A stretch of 64,000 bases of DNA, taken from positions 36,422,003 through 36,486,002 of the forward strand of contig OX578140.1 of NCBI GenBank assembly GCA_951213105.1, in the 5' to 3' direction. Shown in pieces: positions 47,498 through 58,718 of the stretch; the stretch's first letter is position 1; each line of letters begins with the position of its first letter. Both the position numbers and the translations under genes were made by a program. This stretch comes from Amaurobius ferox. Lineage: Eukaryota; Arthropoda; Arachnida; Araneae; Amaurobiidae. The notes below the pieces were generated by a model, which had not been told where the DNA came from, ran no database searches, and saw only the letters and a program-made list of their open reading frames with translations.

Positions 47498-48788
47498 CAA
47501 GAAAGATCAATCATGCTTAAAGCATTGATTATGAAACACTTTCCAACTTCAATGCAATTTTATTTAAAAAAGTCGAAAATGCAATACATTCCTCGGTAAT
47601 ATTTTAAAACTTATCACGATACTACATTGATTTATTATATTTGAAAACTTAAACCTTCATTGAAAAAAATGAACTTCATTCAAAAGACGGCATTGAAATA
47701 TAAATTGCGTGGTTTAAATATCTCTAAAATGCAATACATTCCACGGTAATATTTTTAAATCTATCATAATACTACGATAATTTATTATATTTGAAAACTT
47801 CATCGAAAACAACTGAAATTAATTCAAATGACGTCATAGAAAAAATAACACGCCTGGATCTCTCTATAAAAGCAGGATTTCATTCATTTCATTCATCACA
47901 ATACTATAATAATTTATTTTATTTAAAAATTAAGACCATGGAGCTACAGTTCATAAACTTTATGCTTAAAACTTCATCGAAAAAAATCGTCCTTCTGTTT
48001 ATAAAATCATTAATATTTCATTCATATCAGCCATGCAGACTCCATGGACTGAATTATTTTGTGTTAAAGAAATACAGTAATTCTAATACAACTCATTCTA
48101 CATATTTTGCTGTTTACATTTTACATAGGTGAAAAATAGGCTTAGTTGTAGAAATAATCAAATTTGAATGAGAATTTAAACTCAAATATATTGTCATTGT
48201 GTTGTTTTAGTATGTAGATGCACAGAATTCAAGCAAAAATAAAGTAGTTTTAGGACGGATACAACACTCAATATGAATTAAAAAGAACTTTAAAAAATCA
48301 CGATTTTGAAACAAGATGGATGCCATATATCATTTTGAAGTGGGTCATGTGATCGTTTCATATCATGGTCACGTGATCGTTTCATATAAGATGTGTAATT
48401 ATTATTTTAATTTTTATTTAAAAAACTACTGAATATATTTCGCTGAATTTTTTTTTATATATTTTATGGAACAATTTGACTATTACCTAAAATTTTCGAA
48501 ACAATTTGTGAATTTTAAATCCGCTTAAAAAATGTTTGAAAAATTAGGTCCCATAAGGCTCAATGTATTTCATTTTTTCAACCCGGGTTCAATCCAAAAC
48601 TAATTGGGTGATATTATTCATTTATATTCCCATAGGTCCTACAGGCCGTCTGAACAACATACTAAAATTTCATTTTGATTAAGTCATTTTTACGACAGTT
48701 ATCGCGCTAACGGACAGACAGATAGACAGACAGAGACAGACAGAATGAACAAAGTCATAAACACTTTTCAACTTTGTTGTAAAGTGTT
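47498..48788 (-). repeat. ~1.3-kb repeat, copy B, inverted
   Basis: This is the reverse complement of copies A and C, from CAAGAAAGATCAATCATGCT to the AAAGTGTT end. Within its left part a ~120-bp block with ATGCAATACATTCC...CGGTAATATTTT occurs twice, an internal duplication. With copy C it could form a long hairpin. Confidence 0.75.
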
Positions 48789-49101
48789 AAAAAGAACTGT
48801 CCTTCGAAATCATACACATGTTCTAATTGCTCAAGAAAACATGAAATTACAGATTGAAAATCTACATCAAATACATGTATAATTTACTTTAACTATTACC
48901 ATTATTGCAACATAAATGAAAACATAAATCAACTTACATATAGTAAAGGATGCCAGTGCCTATTAAAGGAACTAAAAAAATAAAATGCTTTCAAAATAAG
49001 AAAAGACTGAAATTTAAATTTTAATGTTGTATTTACTAAATAATCATGAAAGTTTAGCTTTATATAATGTCAAAAGTTTGGTGTAAAACCTTAATTTTTT
49101 T

Positions 49102-49474
49102 AACACTTTACAACAAAGTTGAAAAATGTTTGACTTTTTCATTCTGTCTGTCTGTCTGTCCGTTAGCACGATAACTGCCGTGAAAATGACTTAGTCAAAA
49201 TGAAATTCTAGTATGTTGTTCAGACTGTCTTTAGCACCTATGGGAATATAAATGAACGTGACCCACTTCAAAATGATACAATGGCATCCATCTTGTGTTA
49301 AAATCGTGATTTTTAAAGTTCTTTTCAATTCATATTTAGTGTTGTATCCGTCCTAAAACTGCCTTATTTTTGCTTAAATTCTGTGCATCTACATACTGAA
49401 ACAACGCAATTACAATATATTTGAATTTAAATGATCATCCAAATTTGATTATTTCTACAACGAAGCCTATTGTT
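49102..49474 (+). repeat. ~1.3-kb repeat, copy D (internally deleted, truncated)
   Basis: It starts as the family does (AACACTTTACAACAAAGTTG). It jumps from GGGAATATAAATGAA straight to CGTGACCCACTTCAAAATGA, skipping about 300 bp, and is cut off where copy C starts. Confidence 0.75.
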
Positions 49475-50761
49475 AACACTTTACAACAAAGTTGAAAAGT
49501 GTTTATGAATTTGTTCATTCTGTCTGTCTGTCCGTTAGCACGATAACTGCCGTAAAAATGACTTAATCTAAATGAAATTTTGGTATGTTGTTTAGACGGT
49601 CTGTGGGACCTATGGGAATATAAATGAATAATATCACCCAATTAGTTTTGGATTGAACCCGGGTTGAAAAAATGAAATACATCGAGCCCTATGGGACCTA
49701 ATTTTTCAAACATTTTTTAAGCGGTTTTAAAATTCACAAATTGCTTCGAAAATTTTAGATAATATTCCAATTTTTCCATAAAATATATAAAAAAAAATTC
49801 AGCGAAATATATTCAGTAGTTTTTTAAATAAAAATTAAAATAATAATAACACCTCTTATATGAAGCGATCAAGTGACCATGATATAAAAAGATCACGTGA
49901 CCCACTTCAAAATGATATATCGCATTCATCTTATCTCAAAATTGTGATTTTTGAAGTTCTTTTTAATTCATATTGAGTGTCGTATCCGTCCTAAAAATAC
50001 TTAATTTTTGCATAAATTCTGTGCATCTACATACTGAAACAGCGCAATTACAATATATTTGAGTTTAAATGCTGATCCAAATTTGATTATTTCTACAACG
50101 AAGCCTATTTTTCACCTATGTAAAATGTAAGCAGCAAAATATGTAGAATGAGTTGTATTAGAATTGCTGTATTTCATTAACACAAAATTATTTAACTCAT
50201 GGTGTATGCATAGCTGATATGAATGAAATATTCATTGATTTTATAAAGGACGATTTTTTTCGATGAAGTTTTAAGCATAGAGTTTAATTACTTGTAGCTC
50301 CATGGTCTTAATTTTTAAATAAAATAAATTATTATAGTATTGTGATGAATGAAATGAATGGGAAATTGTTTATGAATGAAATGCTGCTTTTATAGAGAGA
50401 GCCAGGCGTGTTATTTTTTCTATAACGTTATTTGAATGAATTTCAGTTTTTTTCGATGAAGTTTTCAAATATAATAAATTATCGTAGTATTATGATAAAT
50501 CTAAAATTATTACCGATGAATGTATCGCATTTTCGAGATGTTTAAACCAGGCAATTTATATTTCAATGCCGTCATTTGAATGAAGTTCATTTTTTTCAAT
50601 GAAGGTTTAAGTTTTCAAATATAATAAATTAATGTAGTATTGTGATAAGTTTTAAAATATTACCGAGGAATGTATTGCATTTTAGACATGTTTAAATAAA
50701 ATTGCAGTGAAGTTGGAAAGTGTTTCATAATCAATGCTTTAAGTATGATTGATCTTTCTTG
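49475..50761 (+). repeat. ~1.3-kb repeat, copy C
   Basis: This is a full-length copy, from AACACTTTACAACAAAGTTG to TGATTGATCTTTCTTG, in + orientation. It follows truncated copy D directly. Confidence 0.75.
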
Positions 50762-50764
50762 TTC

Positions 50765-52085
50765 ATATATTTCTTGGCAATTGTGATGAATTGAAGAATT
50801 TACTTTAGTAATATCGACTTGAATATACATTATTTAATGCATTTAAATAAAAAGGTTCATGGAATATCTATATTATTAGAGAATTTGCATCATAACTATG
50901 CTGAAATAGTATGACATTCAATGTAACAAATATTTGTTATTTTATTTATTATATTAACTCTGAGCTTCTTGTAGTTAATATATTTAAATCGCATATGATT
51001 GTACATTCAAAGAAAATCATATCAGTATTTAAATGTATATTGGTATTATTTGTTACTGGATAACAGGAAGTTCATATAAAATTTAATTACATTTATATCT
51101 CTAAATTTAAAACTATATACTCGTTACCAAAATCACTGAAAATTTTACTTAACATCTTGAATTTTTTTATAATTAATAAAACTTTACACCAAAGCATATT
51201 ATGTTTAATATTACCCAATATATAATTGGAAATACCTGTATTATAAACTAAATACCCATGTCAAAATTTTTAACTCTTTTATAATATATGTCAACTATCT
51301 TATGGTCTATGTCAACGTTCTAGTGATCTATGTCAACGTTATTATGATCTGTATAACCCATTTAAGTTTTTAATAAATACGCTTTCGGAAGGTAAGGATC
51401 AACTAACTTCTCAAGCCATTTTTTAGTGTGTGCATTTATCCTCCCGTGAAAAGTAAAAAAAATCTGATGTGGGCAACACATGACTTTCCTTATATAATGA
51501 ATGAATTTACTACTTTCACAGTTAAAAAAATGTTATTCTTATAGTAGATACTTATGCTCTTTCCAAGATATTGAATTTTCTTCAATTAGTCGTCATTTTC
51601 ATTGATATTTATCCTTTTGGCGAGATTTTCGTTAATTTGGCAACATTTAAAAATGTCGCCAAGTTGGCGACATTCCGCTAAATTCGTCGCCAAAATCTCG
51701 CCAAGCGTTATGGACGGAGAAATAAGTTATTCTTACAGCAGATAAGTGACTATTGTGAGTTCAAATACAAAAGTATTACTCAAAGTACTCTTCTCGTGAA
51801 TAGAACAAGTTAAATCCATGAGAATGATGTCACCAAATTTATCGCATGATATTACATGTGAAAAGTAAGCATGTTTGTCAACAGTTAATATATTTTTTTT
51901 AATTTATGGGATTTGTTTGATAAATTTATTTGAAAAATGTGCAATATTTCAAGAACGGTTCATGCTATCGTTCTAAAGTTTGTTTCAATCGTTTTCTAAG
52001 GAAAAATTACATAAGAAATATCTATTTGCGTAACTTTATTAAAGGTTTTGATTTTTTTGATTTTTTCAAAATTTCACTCGAAAAT
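50765..52085. other. AT-rich intronic DNA with TCGCCA palindrome and repeat fragments
   Basis: A fragment of the ~950-bp repeat lies in minus orientation near 51430-51515, with GGGCAACACATGACTTTCCT. The palindrome at 51653-51673 is described separately. No gene is seen. Confidence 0.4.
51653..51673. repeat. 21-bp palindrome with TCGCCA/TGGCGA arms
   Basis: Arms ATGTCGCCAA and TTGGCGACAT flank a single G. The core TCGCCAAGTTGGCGA recurs at 55246-55260, and looser TGGCGA-bearing relatives occur near 34600 and 59735-60150. Confidence 0.75.
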
Positions 52086-52089
52086 TTGG

Positions 52090-52405
52090 GGGGGGGGGAT
52101 TTCTGAACATTCGATTTTGTTTTAAAACAATAGGCCTCCAGTATTCATGGATTGTGATTTTTGTACCAAATTTCATTCGAATCGCTCCATTCGTTCGTCA
52201 GTTATCGTCTCCACAGACTCACTGACACACACACACACACACATACTTTCACACACACACAGACATCACCTCAAAAATGTTCGATTCGTGATCAGGGATG
52301 CTTGAAACGTGCTCTCCCGTCAAAAACTCGAATTCGAATTTTCGACCCCGTCACAATACTTTCCGTATACATTATGTATATAAGGAAAGTAATAAATAAA
52401 AGTCA
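52090..52405 (-). repeat. ~950-bp repeat family, minus-strand copy
   Basis: A CA run at 52219-52260, CAAAAACTCGAATTCGAATT and TATACATTATGTATATAAGG correspond in reverse to the TG run, the ACTCGAGTTTTCGA region and the TTTACTTTCC...GTATA start. Confidence 0.6.
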
Positions 52406-52862
52406 GACAGAGATCAATCAGATGGCAGGAAGTAAGAATGAATTTGAAATAATGAGATAGGGGTGACTGCACAAAACTTGTGTGCAAACGCACGTTACTT
52501 TATGGATGACCCTCATATCTAATGTCTTATTCTTATGGGGGTTGCCACTTTAAGAGAGTGGCGACAGAAGAATAATCCACCATATGGTTGCGTGTAGTAG
52601 CATGGTGTGGCTTACTCGTAATATGCCGTACAAGAAAAGACTGTAGGCCTAAACTTAGCCATTTAATAACAAAGAACTTGAACATAACAAGTAGATATAC
52701 ATTACAGTATTACATTGCTTATCTTTCGAATGGCATAGCGTAAGCTCAGATGATTAGCAGCTATATGGACTCATGGAGAGCGACTCTCTCTCGAGATGCG
52801 TACTAGAGTTGAAACTGTGAACTTAGAAACTTACGAGAGTGAAGTCGTGGCGATTGCATTAA

Positions 52863-53007
52863 CTTTTTGCTTACGGGTGGGTCAGCATTAAGGACGCCAA
52901 AGGCTGCAAAGGGGGGTCGAACTGTTTGGGATAGGGTATGTCAAATACCTGTCTTTTTGGGAGGTTCTTCTTTTGGGATGGACGCTGTCCCGCCCGTAAG
53001 CAAAAGG
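52863..53007. mobile_element. TTAA-flanked MITE, copy 2 (left arm mostly deleted)
   Basis: TTAA flanks at 52859-52862 and 53008-53011. The right arm matches copy 1 at 9472-9717 closely (GGGATAGGGTATGTCAAATA). The left arm keeps only about 25 bp (CTTTTTGCTTACGGGTGGG). The shared centre has GCTGCAAAGGGGGGTCGAA-type sequence. Confidence 0.8.
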
Positions 53008-53679
53008 TTAAATGCGTTGCCACAGACATGGCCATTACAGCGTTGGCTAGTCAAGCAGAAAACTGCGTAGTCCCGCTGCAACGGCGGCACCACATTCTCA
53101 CTAAAGGGAAAAAAAACCCAGATTTTCCGAAAAAAATCGTCTGCGTTTTACAATTTTTGTGCACCAATTTATGTTGAGATCTTTTTATTTAAAGTGTTAA
53201 CTTTATTGAAATGAACATGCAAATGGGCGTATATATTCAAGTCCTGCATTGTTTACTTAACAATTAAACACTCGTGCTACTAGAGAAAGATTTTTCCGTA
53301 TGAAATTTTAGAAGTATGCAGATAAATATTTCTATGTAACTAATAAAACTTCGTTTAAAACAACATACAACACAAATTAATAGTGTCCACTTATTTCGAA
53401 GGCAAAAAACAGGCTTTTTCGACAGGTCAAGCAAGAAGCGTAGCCTGCACTCTTCAAAGCAAGATCGGCATCTTCTGTTAGAACAATAAACGTGACTCGC
53501 GCAAGAGAATGGGACTGCTAATAACGAGAAAATATAAAGGAAGTAAAAACCATGGAGTAAAGAACGAGTAGTGGGATAATATAAATGAATGGGAAAATGC
53601 CAGCGAGAGAAAGAAACATCCTACAAAAAACTCCTAAGCACTTCTTCAATGAATAAAACTCCAAACATAGGTGTCCTAC

Positions 53680-53850
53680 TAAATTAGAAAAAAAGCAACT
53701 AACCGGTTTCGAAAGTTACATGAATCATTTTTAAAACCAGCTATAAAAATAAGTTTTTAAACACATGAGAAAAATAAGTAAAACAGAAAATGAAGGAACA
53801 AACTGGTTTCGGAGGATATAACAACTGACTTCGTCAGCAAATATGTCGAA
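53680..53850. repeat. Repeated CCGGTTTCGAAAG / CTGGTTTCGGAGG motifs
   Basis: ACTAACCGGTTTCGAAAGTT and ACAAACTGGTTTCGGAGGAT, followed by GACTTCGTCAG, form a pattern often seen next to retroelement ends (possibly Penelope-like). No reverse transcriptase is visible. Confidence 0.25.
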
Positions 53851-54224
53851 AAATAACAAAACTTCAGAAAACATGCAAAAAATAACAGAAAAAAAATTGA
53901 AGGAAGCAAAGATATTGAATAATTAAAAGATATCCAAGCAGAAGAAAATAAAGGGCAATTGTTGTTAATAAGAGAGTTTGACTGAGAAGTTCCAAACATT
54001 TTCCTTTAAAAATGGAATTAAAGTAAAAATTATCTTTACTTCGGAAAAAAAATAGTACTTCGTACAGATAATCAAACTTGAAATAAATTGTATTACTAAA
54101 GCCAAATATGAGAACCTTAAAATAATTATTAGCAACTTTTTGATACAAATATAAATGTATTCTAAATTATTTTCGCTGCTCACATAAATTCTGAAACGGT
54201 TATCGGGCAACTTTAATCACTGCA

Positions 54225-54735
54225 CATATTTCAACCAGCCGTGTTCTAGAACTCGCGCGCTGTCTTTTCAATAAACATTCGAAAATAATGAAAAGAGCTT
54301 TATTTTCCCGCCGTTCCATCCACGCAATTTCAAACGTCTAATCTATCCGTTTGATGCCAGTACGAAATATTAGCACCCAACACTCCAAATAAATTTGCAG
54401 AACCTTTACACGTATTAACTTGAATATGAATTTCAATTTTCTCATTTCAAACGGACGCCTGGCGGGCTTAAATTATAATGTTGATGGATGTGAATTAGAC
54501 AATAGATTCGGATTATACGGCGATGCCTAATTTACAAGCGTTTTAGAAAATTGAAAAATTAGCCGCCAAGCATTGTTCGCACCTTTATTAAATTCCGGAA
54601 AAGGAGGAATTTTAGATTTCTGAAATTTCTGCACTCTACCAGACGGGAGTTTTAGCGCTTTTAAAAGATTAAAAGAATCGTATGTTTTAGTTTTCAGAAC
54701 AAAAATCTATAAAACAGAATTTATGACGCTCATCT
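54225..54735 (+). repeat. ~500-bp dispersed repeat, copy 5
   Basis: GAACTCGCGCGCTGTCTTTT, ATCCACGCAATTTCAAACGT, AAGCGTTTTAGAAAATTGAA and an AACAGAATTTATGA end are in family order. Confidence 0.65.
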
Positions 54736-54739
54736 TATT

Positions 54740-55960
54740 TTAAAATATGTTTCTTTATAATAAAAAAAATAATAATCCTGCTCTTAATCTAATCTTCTTT
54801 TCTGTCTCTGGGTGTTCTTTTATGCGTCAATTTTAAATTCTTTTCCGTCGCTTTTAACATTTATGCTCTCTTTTATGCGCCACTTTATACTTCATTTTAT
54901 GCATCACTTCGAAGTTTGATAAAATATACACCGTTTATGATGTACTTTTAAATCATTTACAATTACCAAAAATATTTCAATATATAAATAATAAAAGTTA
55001 CTATATTTTTGACAAAACAGCTCCAGCTACATAAACGCTGCAGGAACGATGTTTCATTAAAAAAACAAATAACCGAAACGCCGCAGTTAATGTTATTGTA
55101 ACAACAACTCACATTGTACTGTCATTGCATGACCAATGCATTTTTCTGTTTTAATAAGCAAGTTTTAATAAGAGGTAGATAACTATTTTATTTAATAAAT
55201 AAAATAATTACCAGCATTTATGAAAATAGCCAATATTTGTTCTTGTCGCCAAGTTGGCGATATTTAATAATACTAATTTTTTTAAGTAATTCTTGTAGCT
55301 TTGAGGAAATTAATAATTTAATATTCTTGATTCAAACTATAGCTAGTATCACTGTTTGTGGGACAGGTATGTTTTATTAGGGGGTGGCATAAAATTTGCG
55401 TTTCGTTAAGAGGGTCCAGAAAGTTGCACAGTCATGTGGAATATACGTTTGGTTAAAGGTGATACAGTAATTTTACTTTCTTTCTCGTATAGTTATTATG
55501 TTTTGTCAATATAAAAATAGGAGTCGTATAGTATTTAATAATATTGATCGGAAAAGATGTGTACTCTCCGTGGGTTTGGGAATATTAGGAGCACAAGTGC
55601 TGCATGCAGACGGATAGGAGGTAATCATTTAAACTTTTTATAACACACCCGATACTCACACAACAGATAAATAATACATAATACCTATTACTTTCAAAAT
55701 CTCGCTTATAGATGAGATTCTCAAAACTAGTATCACGCTCCCCTTGCATATAATAAAATCCATGGACAGTTTTCGTATTTTTATTCGCTCTTCGGTATGA
55801 AACAGCGTATTTATGCAATAGCGGCAAATAAACTTGCTATGAGCCGCAATTTTATGCACCCTGTTGTATGGCGGGCTTAATATCTAATTTAATTCTTTTT
55901 TTATGTTTTATTCATTTATAATTTTAATATAGTTCTTCTTGTTGTTCATAATGTTTCTTT
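54740..55960. other. AT-rich intronic DNA upstream of the juxtamembrane exon
   Basis: It contains the palindrome core at 55246-55260 and a GGGTCCAGAAAGTTGC motif at 55411 related to 15852. No further exon or RNA gene is seen. Confidence 0.4.
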
Positions 55961-55969
55961 TCGTGGCAG

Positions 55970-56070
55970 GCGCCGCAACAGCTGTCCGTACGATGGCGAC
56001 GATGGCGAACATATGGGACTGACCGCCCTCCTTCGACGGACGGTTAACAGAAGTACGCATCTGGCAAGAG
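55970..56070 (+). CDS. Juxtamembrane cytoplasmic exon of the receptor gene
   Basis: The acceptor is TTTCGTGGCAG before 55970 and the donor is G|GTAAGT after 56070. The first G completes AGG with the two bases left by the transmembrane exon, so the phase fits across a ~48-kb intron. The joined peptide leaves the membrane as ICLIRRRRNSCPYDG and continues to LTALLRRTVNRSTHLARG. A basic stop-transfer cluster and a polar juxtamembrane region are what a type I receptor should show next. The exon ends in phase 1, and no convincing next exon is visible before 64000, so the catalytic or signalling part is probably outside. A receptor tyrosine phosphatase is my best guess. Another receptor class is possible. 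Confidence 0.7.
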
Positions 56071-56166
56071 GTAAGTCTGACGTCATTATTCTCTCTTCTG
56101 ATCAAACCAGAATATTACCATATTTTCAGCTGATCTACATCCTTACATCCTTTAGTGTCCTACATA

Positions 56167-57693
56167 CACCCATGTCCAAAAGTTAAGCATAATTAGTAAA
56201 ATGCGAAAAATTCGGAGGTAATGTGGATACAATGGTTCGCAATCAGTTGTGGAGAATCGTGGGACGAAGGTGAATCATTGTGCATATGCAAAACATTTCA
56301 GTCGACATGCACAAAGCACCGGCGCACGTCGGAACGACTATAAAACGGCCTCGAGTGGCATGACCAGTTGAGGCAGAATTTCGCAATTGCTGTGGTATGG
56401 AGCGTTGTTAACAATCAAAAAGGACGAAAGATGTCACAAAGATGCCAACTGGATATGTTTTTGAAGGGACGAATTATTGGAATGCTGGAATCTGGTCGAT
56501 CCCAAACCGAATCGCCTCGAATTCTGAATGTTCCTCAGTGTGTGATCTCCAGACTGTGGCAGAGGTTCAAACCACTGGAGATGTTACCCGACGACTAGTA
56601 CCAGGTCGGTCAAGTGTAACAACCGCTCGGCAAGACCAATATTTGGTGATAACTACGCGACGTCAGAAGAACCTTTCTGCCCGACAACTGGGTTCAGCCC
56701 TGACATCCGCCACAGGAGTCACTGTTTCTAGACAAACTGTTTACAGGAGACTCAGACACGTTGGTCTCTATGCCAGACAACCAGCAACAGTTTGCATCCC
56801 CCTGGCGTCTGCACAGAAACGCGCGCGTTTACAGTGGAGTTTAGAACATCGACAGTGGAGTGGATAACGGCGGGGCAATGTCTTGTTCAATGACGAGTCC
56901 AGGTTCAGCCTGCAAACTGATTCTCGTCGTACCACGATCTGGAGAGAACTTTGAATGCGTTTTCACCCGGGAAACATCACGGAAAGCCATCGTTTTCAGT
57001 TTGGGGGAAGTCATGATCTGGGAAGCAGGCATCATGATGCACGGCCGCACAGGCCTCCACATCTTTGACACAGGGTCTGTTACCGGTCAAAGATACAGAG
57101 ACGAAGTCCTTGAGCCTACCGTTCGATTGTTTCGAAATGCTGGTGGTCCTGATATCAAATTCATGGATGATAACACGCCTCCTGACAGTGACGACTTCCT
57201 TCAAACTGAATATATCCAACACATGCAGTGACCTGCCAACTCTCCTGATCTGAATCCAATTGATCATGTGTGGTATATGCTCGGGAGACATCTTGAAGCC
57301 CTCCGCTACCCATCAAGTTATATTCAGGGATTGAAAACTGCTCTCCGTGAGGCTTGGAAATCTTTGAGCACACAACTCATCCAAACCCTCATCGAAAGTA
57401 TGCGAAATCATTGTGCAACATGCGTGGCTACCCGAGGTTCCCACACACCGTATGAACTGCAGCATCACATTGTTTTAATCATTCTGTTTCACTGAGGTTG
57501 ACACTCGTATTGTGATCCTTTTTCTCTCAACCCTTTTCTTTGGATAATAAAAATCATTATTATCCTTGTTTTGTATTGTTTTCTTCTTCTATAACCCTAT
57601 TACACCCACATACCGCTTTTCCTTCCATTTCGATGTAGATTTCCTGACATTTTTACATAAACAGCAACTATGCTTAACTTTTGGACATGAGTG
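56167..57693 (+). mobile_element. Tc1-like element with both inverted ends
   Basis: Left end CACCCATGTCCAAAAGTTAA and right inverse CACTCATGTCCAAAAGTTAA match over about 25 bp, with TA at 56165-56166 and 57694-57695. Length is 1,527 bp. It lies in the first of two ~100-bp direct copies; the second (about 57756-57850) lacks an insertion. Confidence 0.88.
56430..57495 (+). pseudogene. Tc1-like transposase pseudogene, nearly full length
   Basis: An N-terminal segment (MSQRCQLDMFLKGRIIGMLE; 56430 onward) with a helix-turn-helix is followed, after a +1 shift near 56560, by RRLVPGRSSVTTARQDQYLV and VSRQTVYRRLRHVGLYARQP (second DNA-binding half). After another shift near 56860, GNVLFNDESRFSLQTDSRR contains the first catalytic Asp. 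MDDNTPPDSDDF near 57165 holds the second, in place of the usual D-N-A-R-P-H. SPDLNPIDHVWYMLGRHLEA near 57243 has Asp where Tc1 elements usually have Glu. The frame closes at 57495. At least two frameshifts and one in-frame stop make it inactive. The Asp at the third catalytic position is what mariner (DDD) families use, or a plain mutation. Confidence 0.8.
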
Positions 57694-57699
57694 TACACA

Positions 57700-58718
57700 C
57701 TTCGATATTTAGTAAATAATCAATAAATACGTTTGTAATAATTAAAAAGTTTTGGTCAAACCAGAATATTGCCATATTTTCAGCTGAACTACATCCGTTA
57801 GTATCCTACATACTTCAATATTTAGTAAATAATCAATAAATAATTTTGTAATATTTACAAAATTTAGGGTTTTTTTGCCAATTATTTTAATATTATTCAT
57901 CTTACAGATATAAAATGAAATGAAATAAATTATAACTTTATGATGAAATCTGCAGCTGAGTTTGTATGTAACGTAATATGACGTAACATGCAACATAATT
58001 TTTTACAGTTAGCTGTAATTCAGGAACTGTAATTACTGATGAAATTAACTTATTATTTAAATAATTTTGTAAAAGTTCAAACTTCTACAATGTGTAAATT
58101 CATTTGATGCCAAACAAATAATTTAGTCGATAAAATCGTTAAAGAAAAAATTAGATTTTCCGTTATAAAGGAAGTAATGTCCTTATATAAAGCTTACCTG
58201 TACTCCTAACCACATTGAAAATTTTCGAATTTATAAATTATATTTTTAATTACAAGCAGTTTATCCAAAGTATTTGTATCCAACTGCGGACCATCTATCC
58301 AAACTGTTTAATTTTTGTCAGTTTCCTGTTCCAGTTCTCTCGAAATATAAGGATGAAAAATTGTCTGACCATCAATCCTTGTACGTGTTTCTGAAAGTAA
58401 AAGTATTACATGAAAGGGTGTCTATCTATCGGTAACTAGAAATCGTCAGTTAATCTTACGATCCTGACCATTAACCGTACAGAGCACACAGTGGTTGGCT
58501 TTCCAACTGTACACGAGTTCTACACAGTCTTTTGGATAATTACAGTGGAGATATCCACGTGAAAGACTGAGGCACAGATTACTTAAAGACACTTAATCCC
58601 TACCAATCTTTTCTTAAAGATCTTCCTGCTTTCCAAGTTAGGATAACGAACTCAACCACAAATCAAGTTAGAACAAAGAAGCCAGTTACAGAAGTTGTAG
58701 AACACAGTCAAGTAGGAA
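57700..58718. other. Intronic DNA with the unoccupied target copy
   Basis: The first ~150 bp duplicate the flanks of the Tc1-like element (ACCAGAATATTGCCATATTT, CAGCTGAACTACATCC). The rest is AT-rich without a recognisable feature. Confidence 0.5.
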
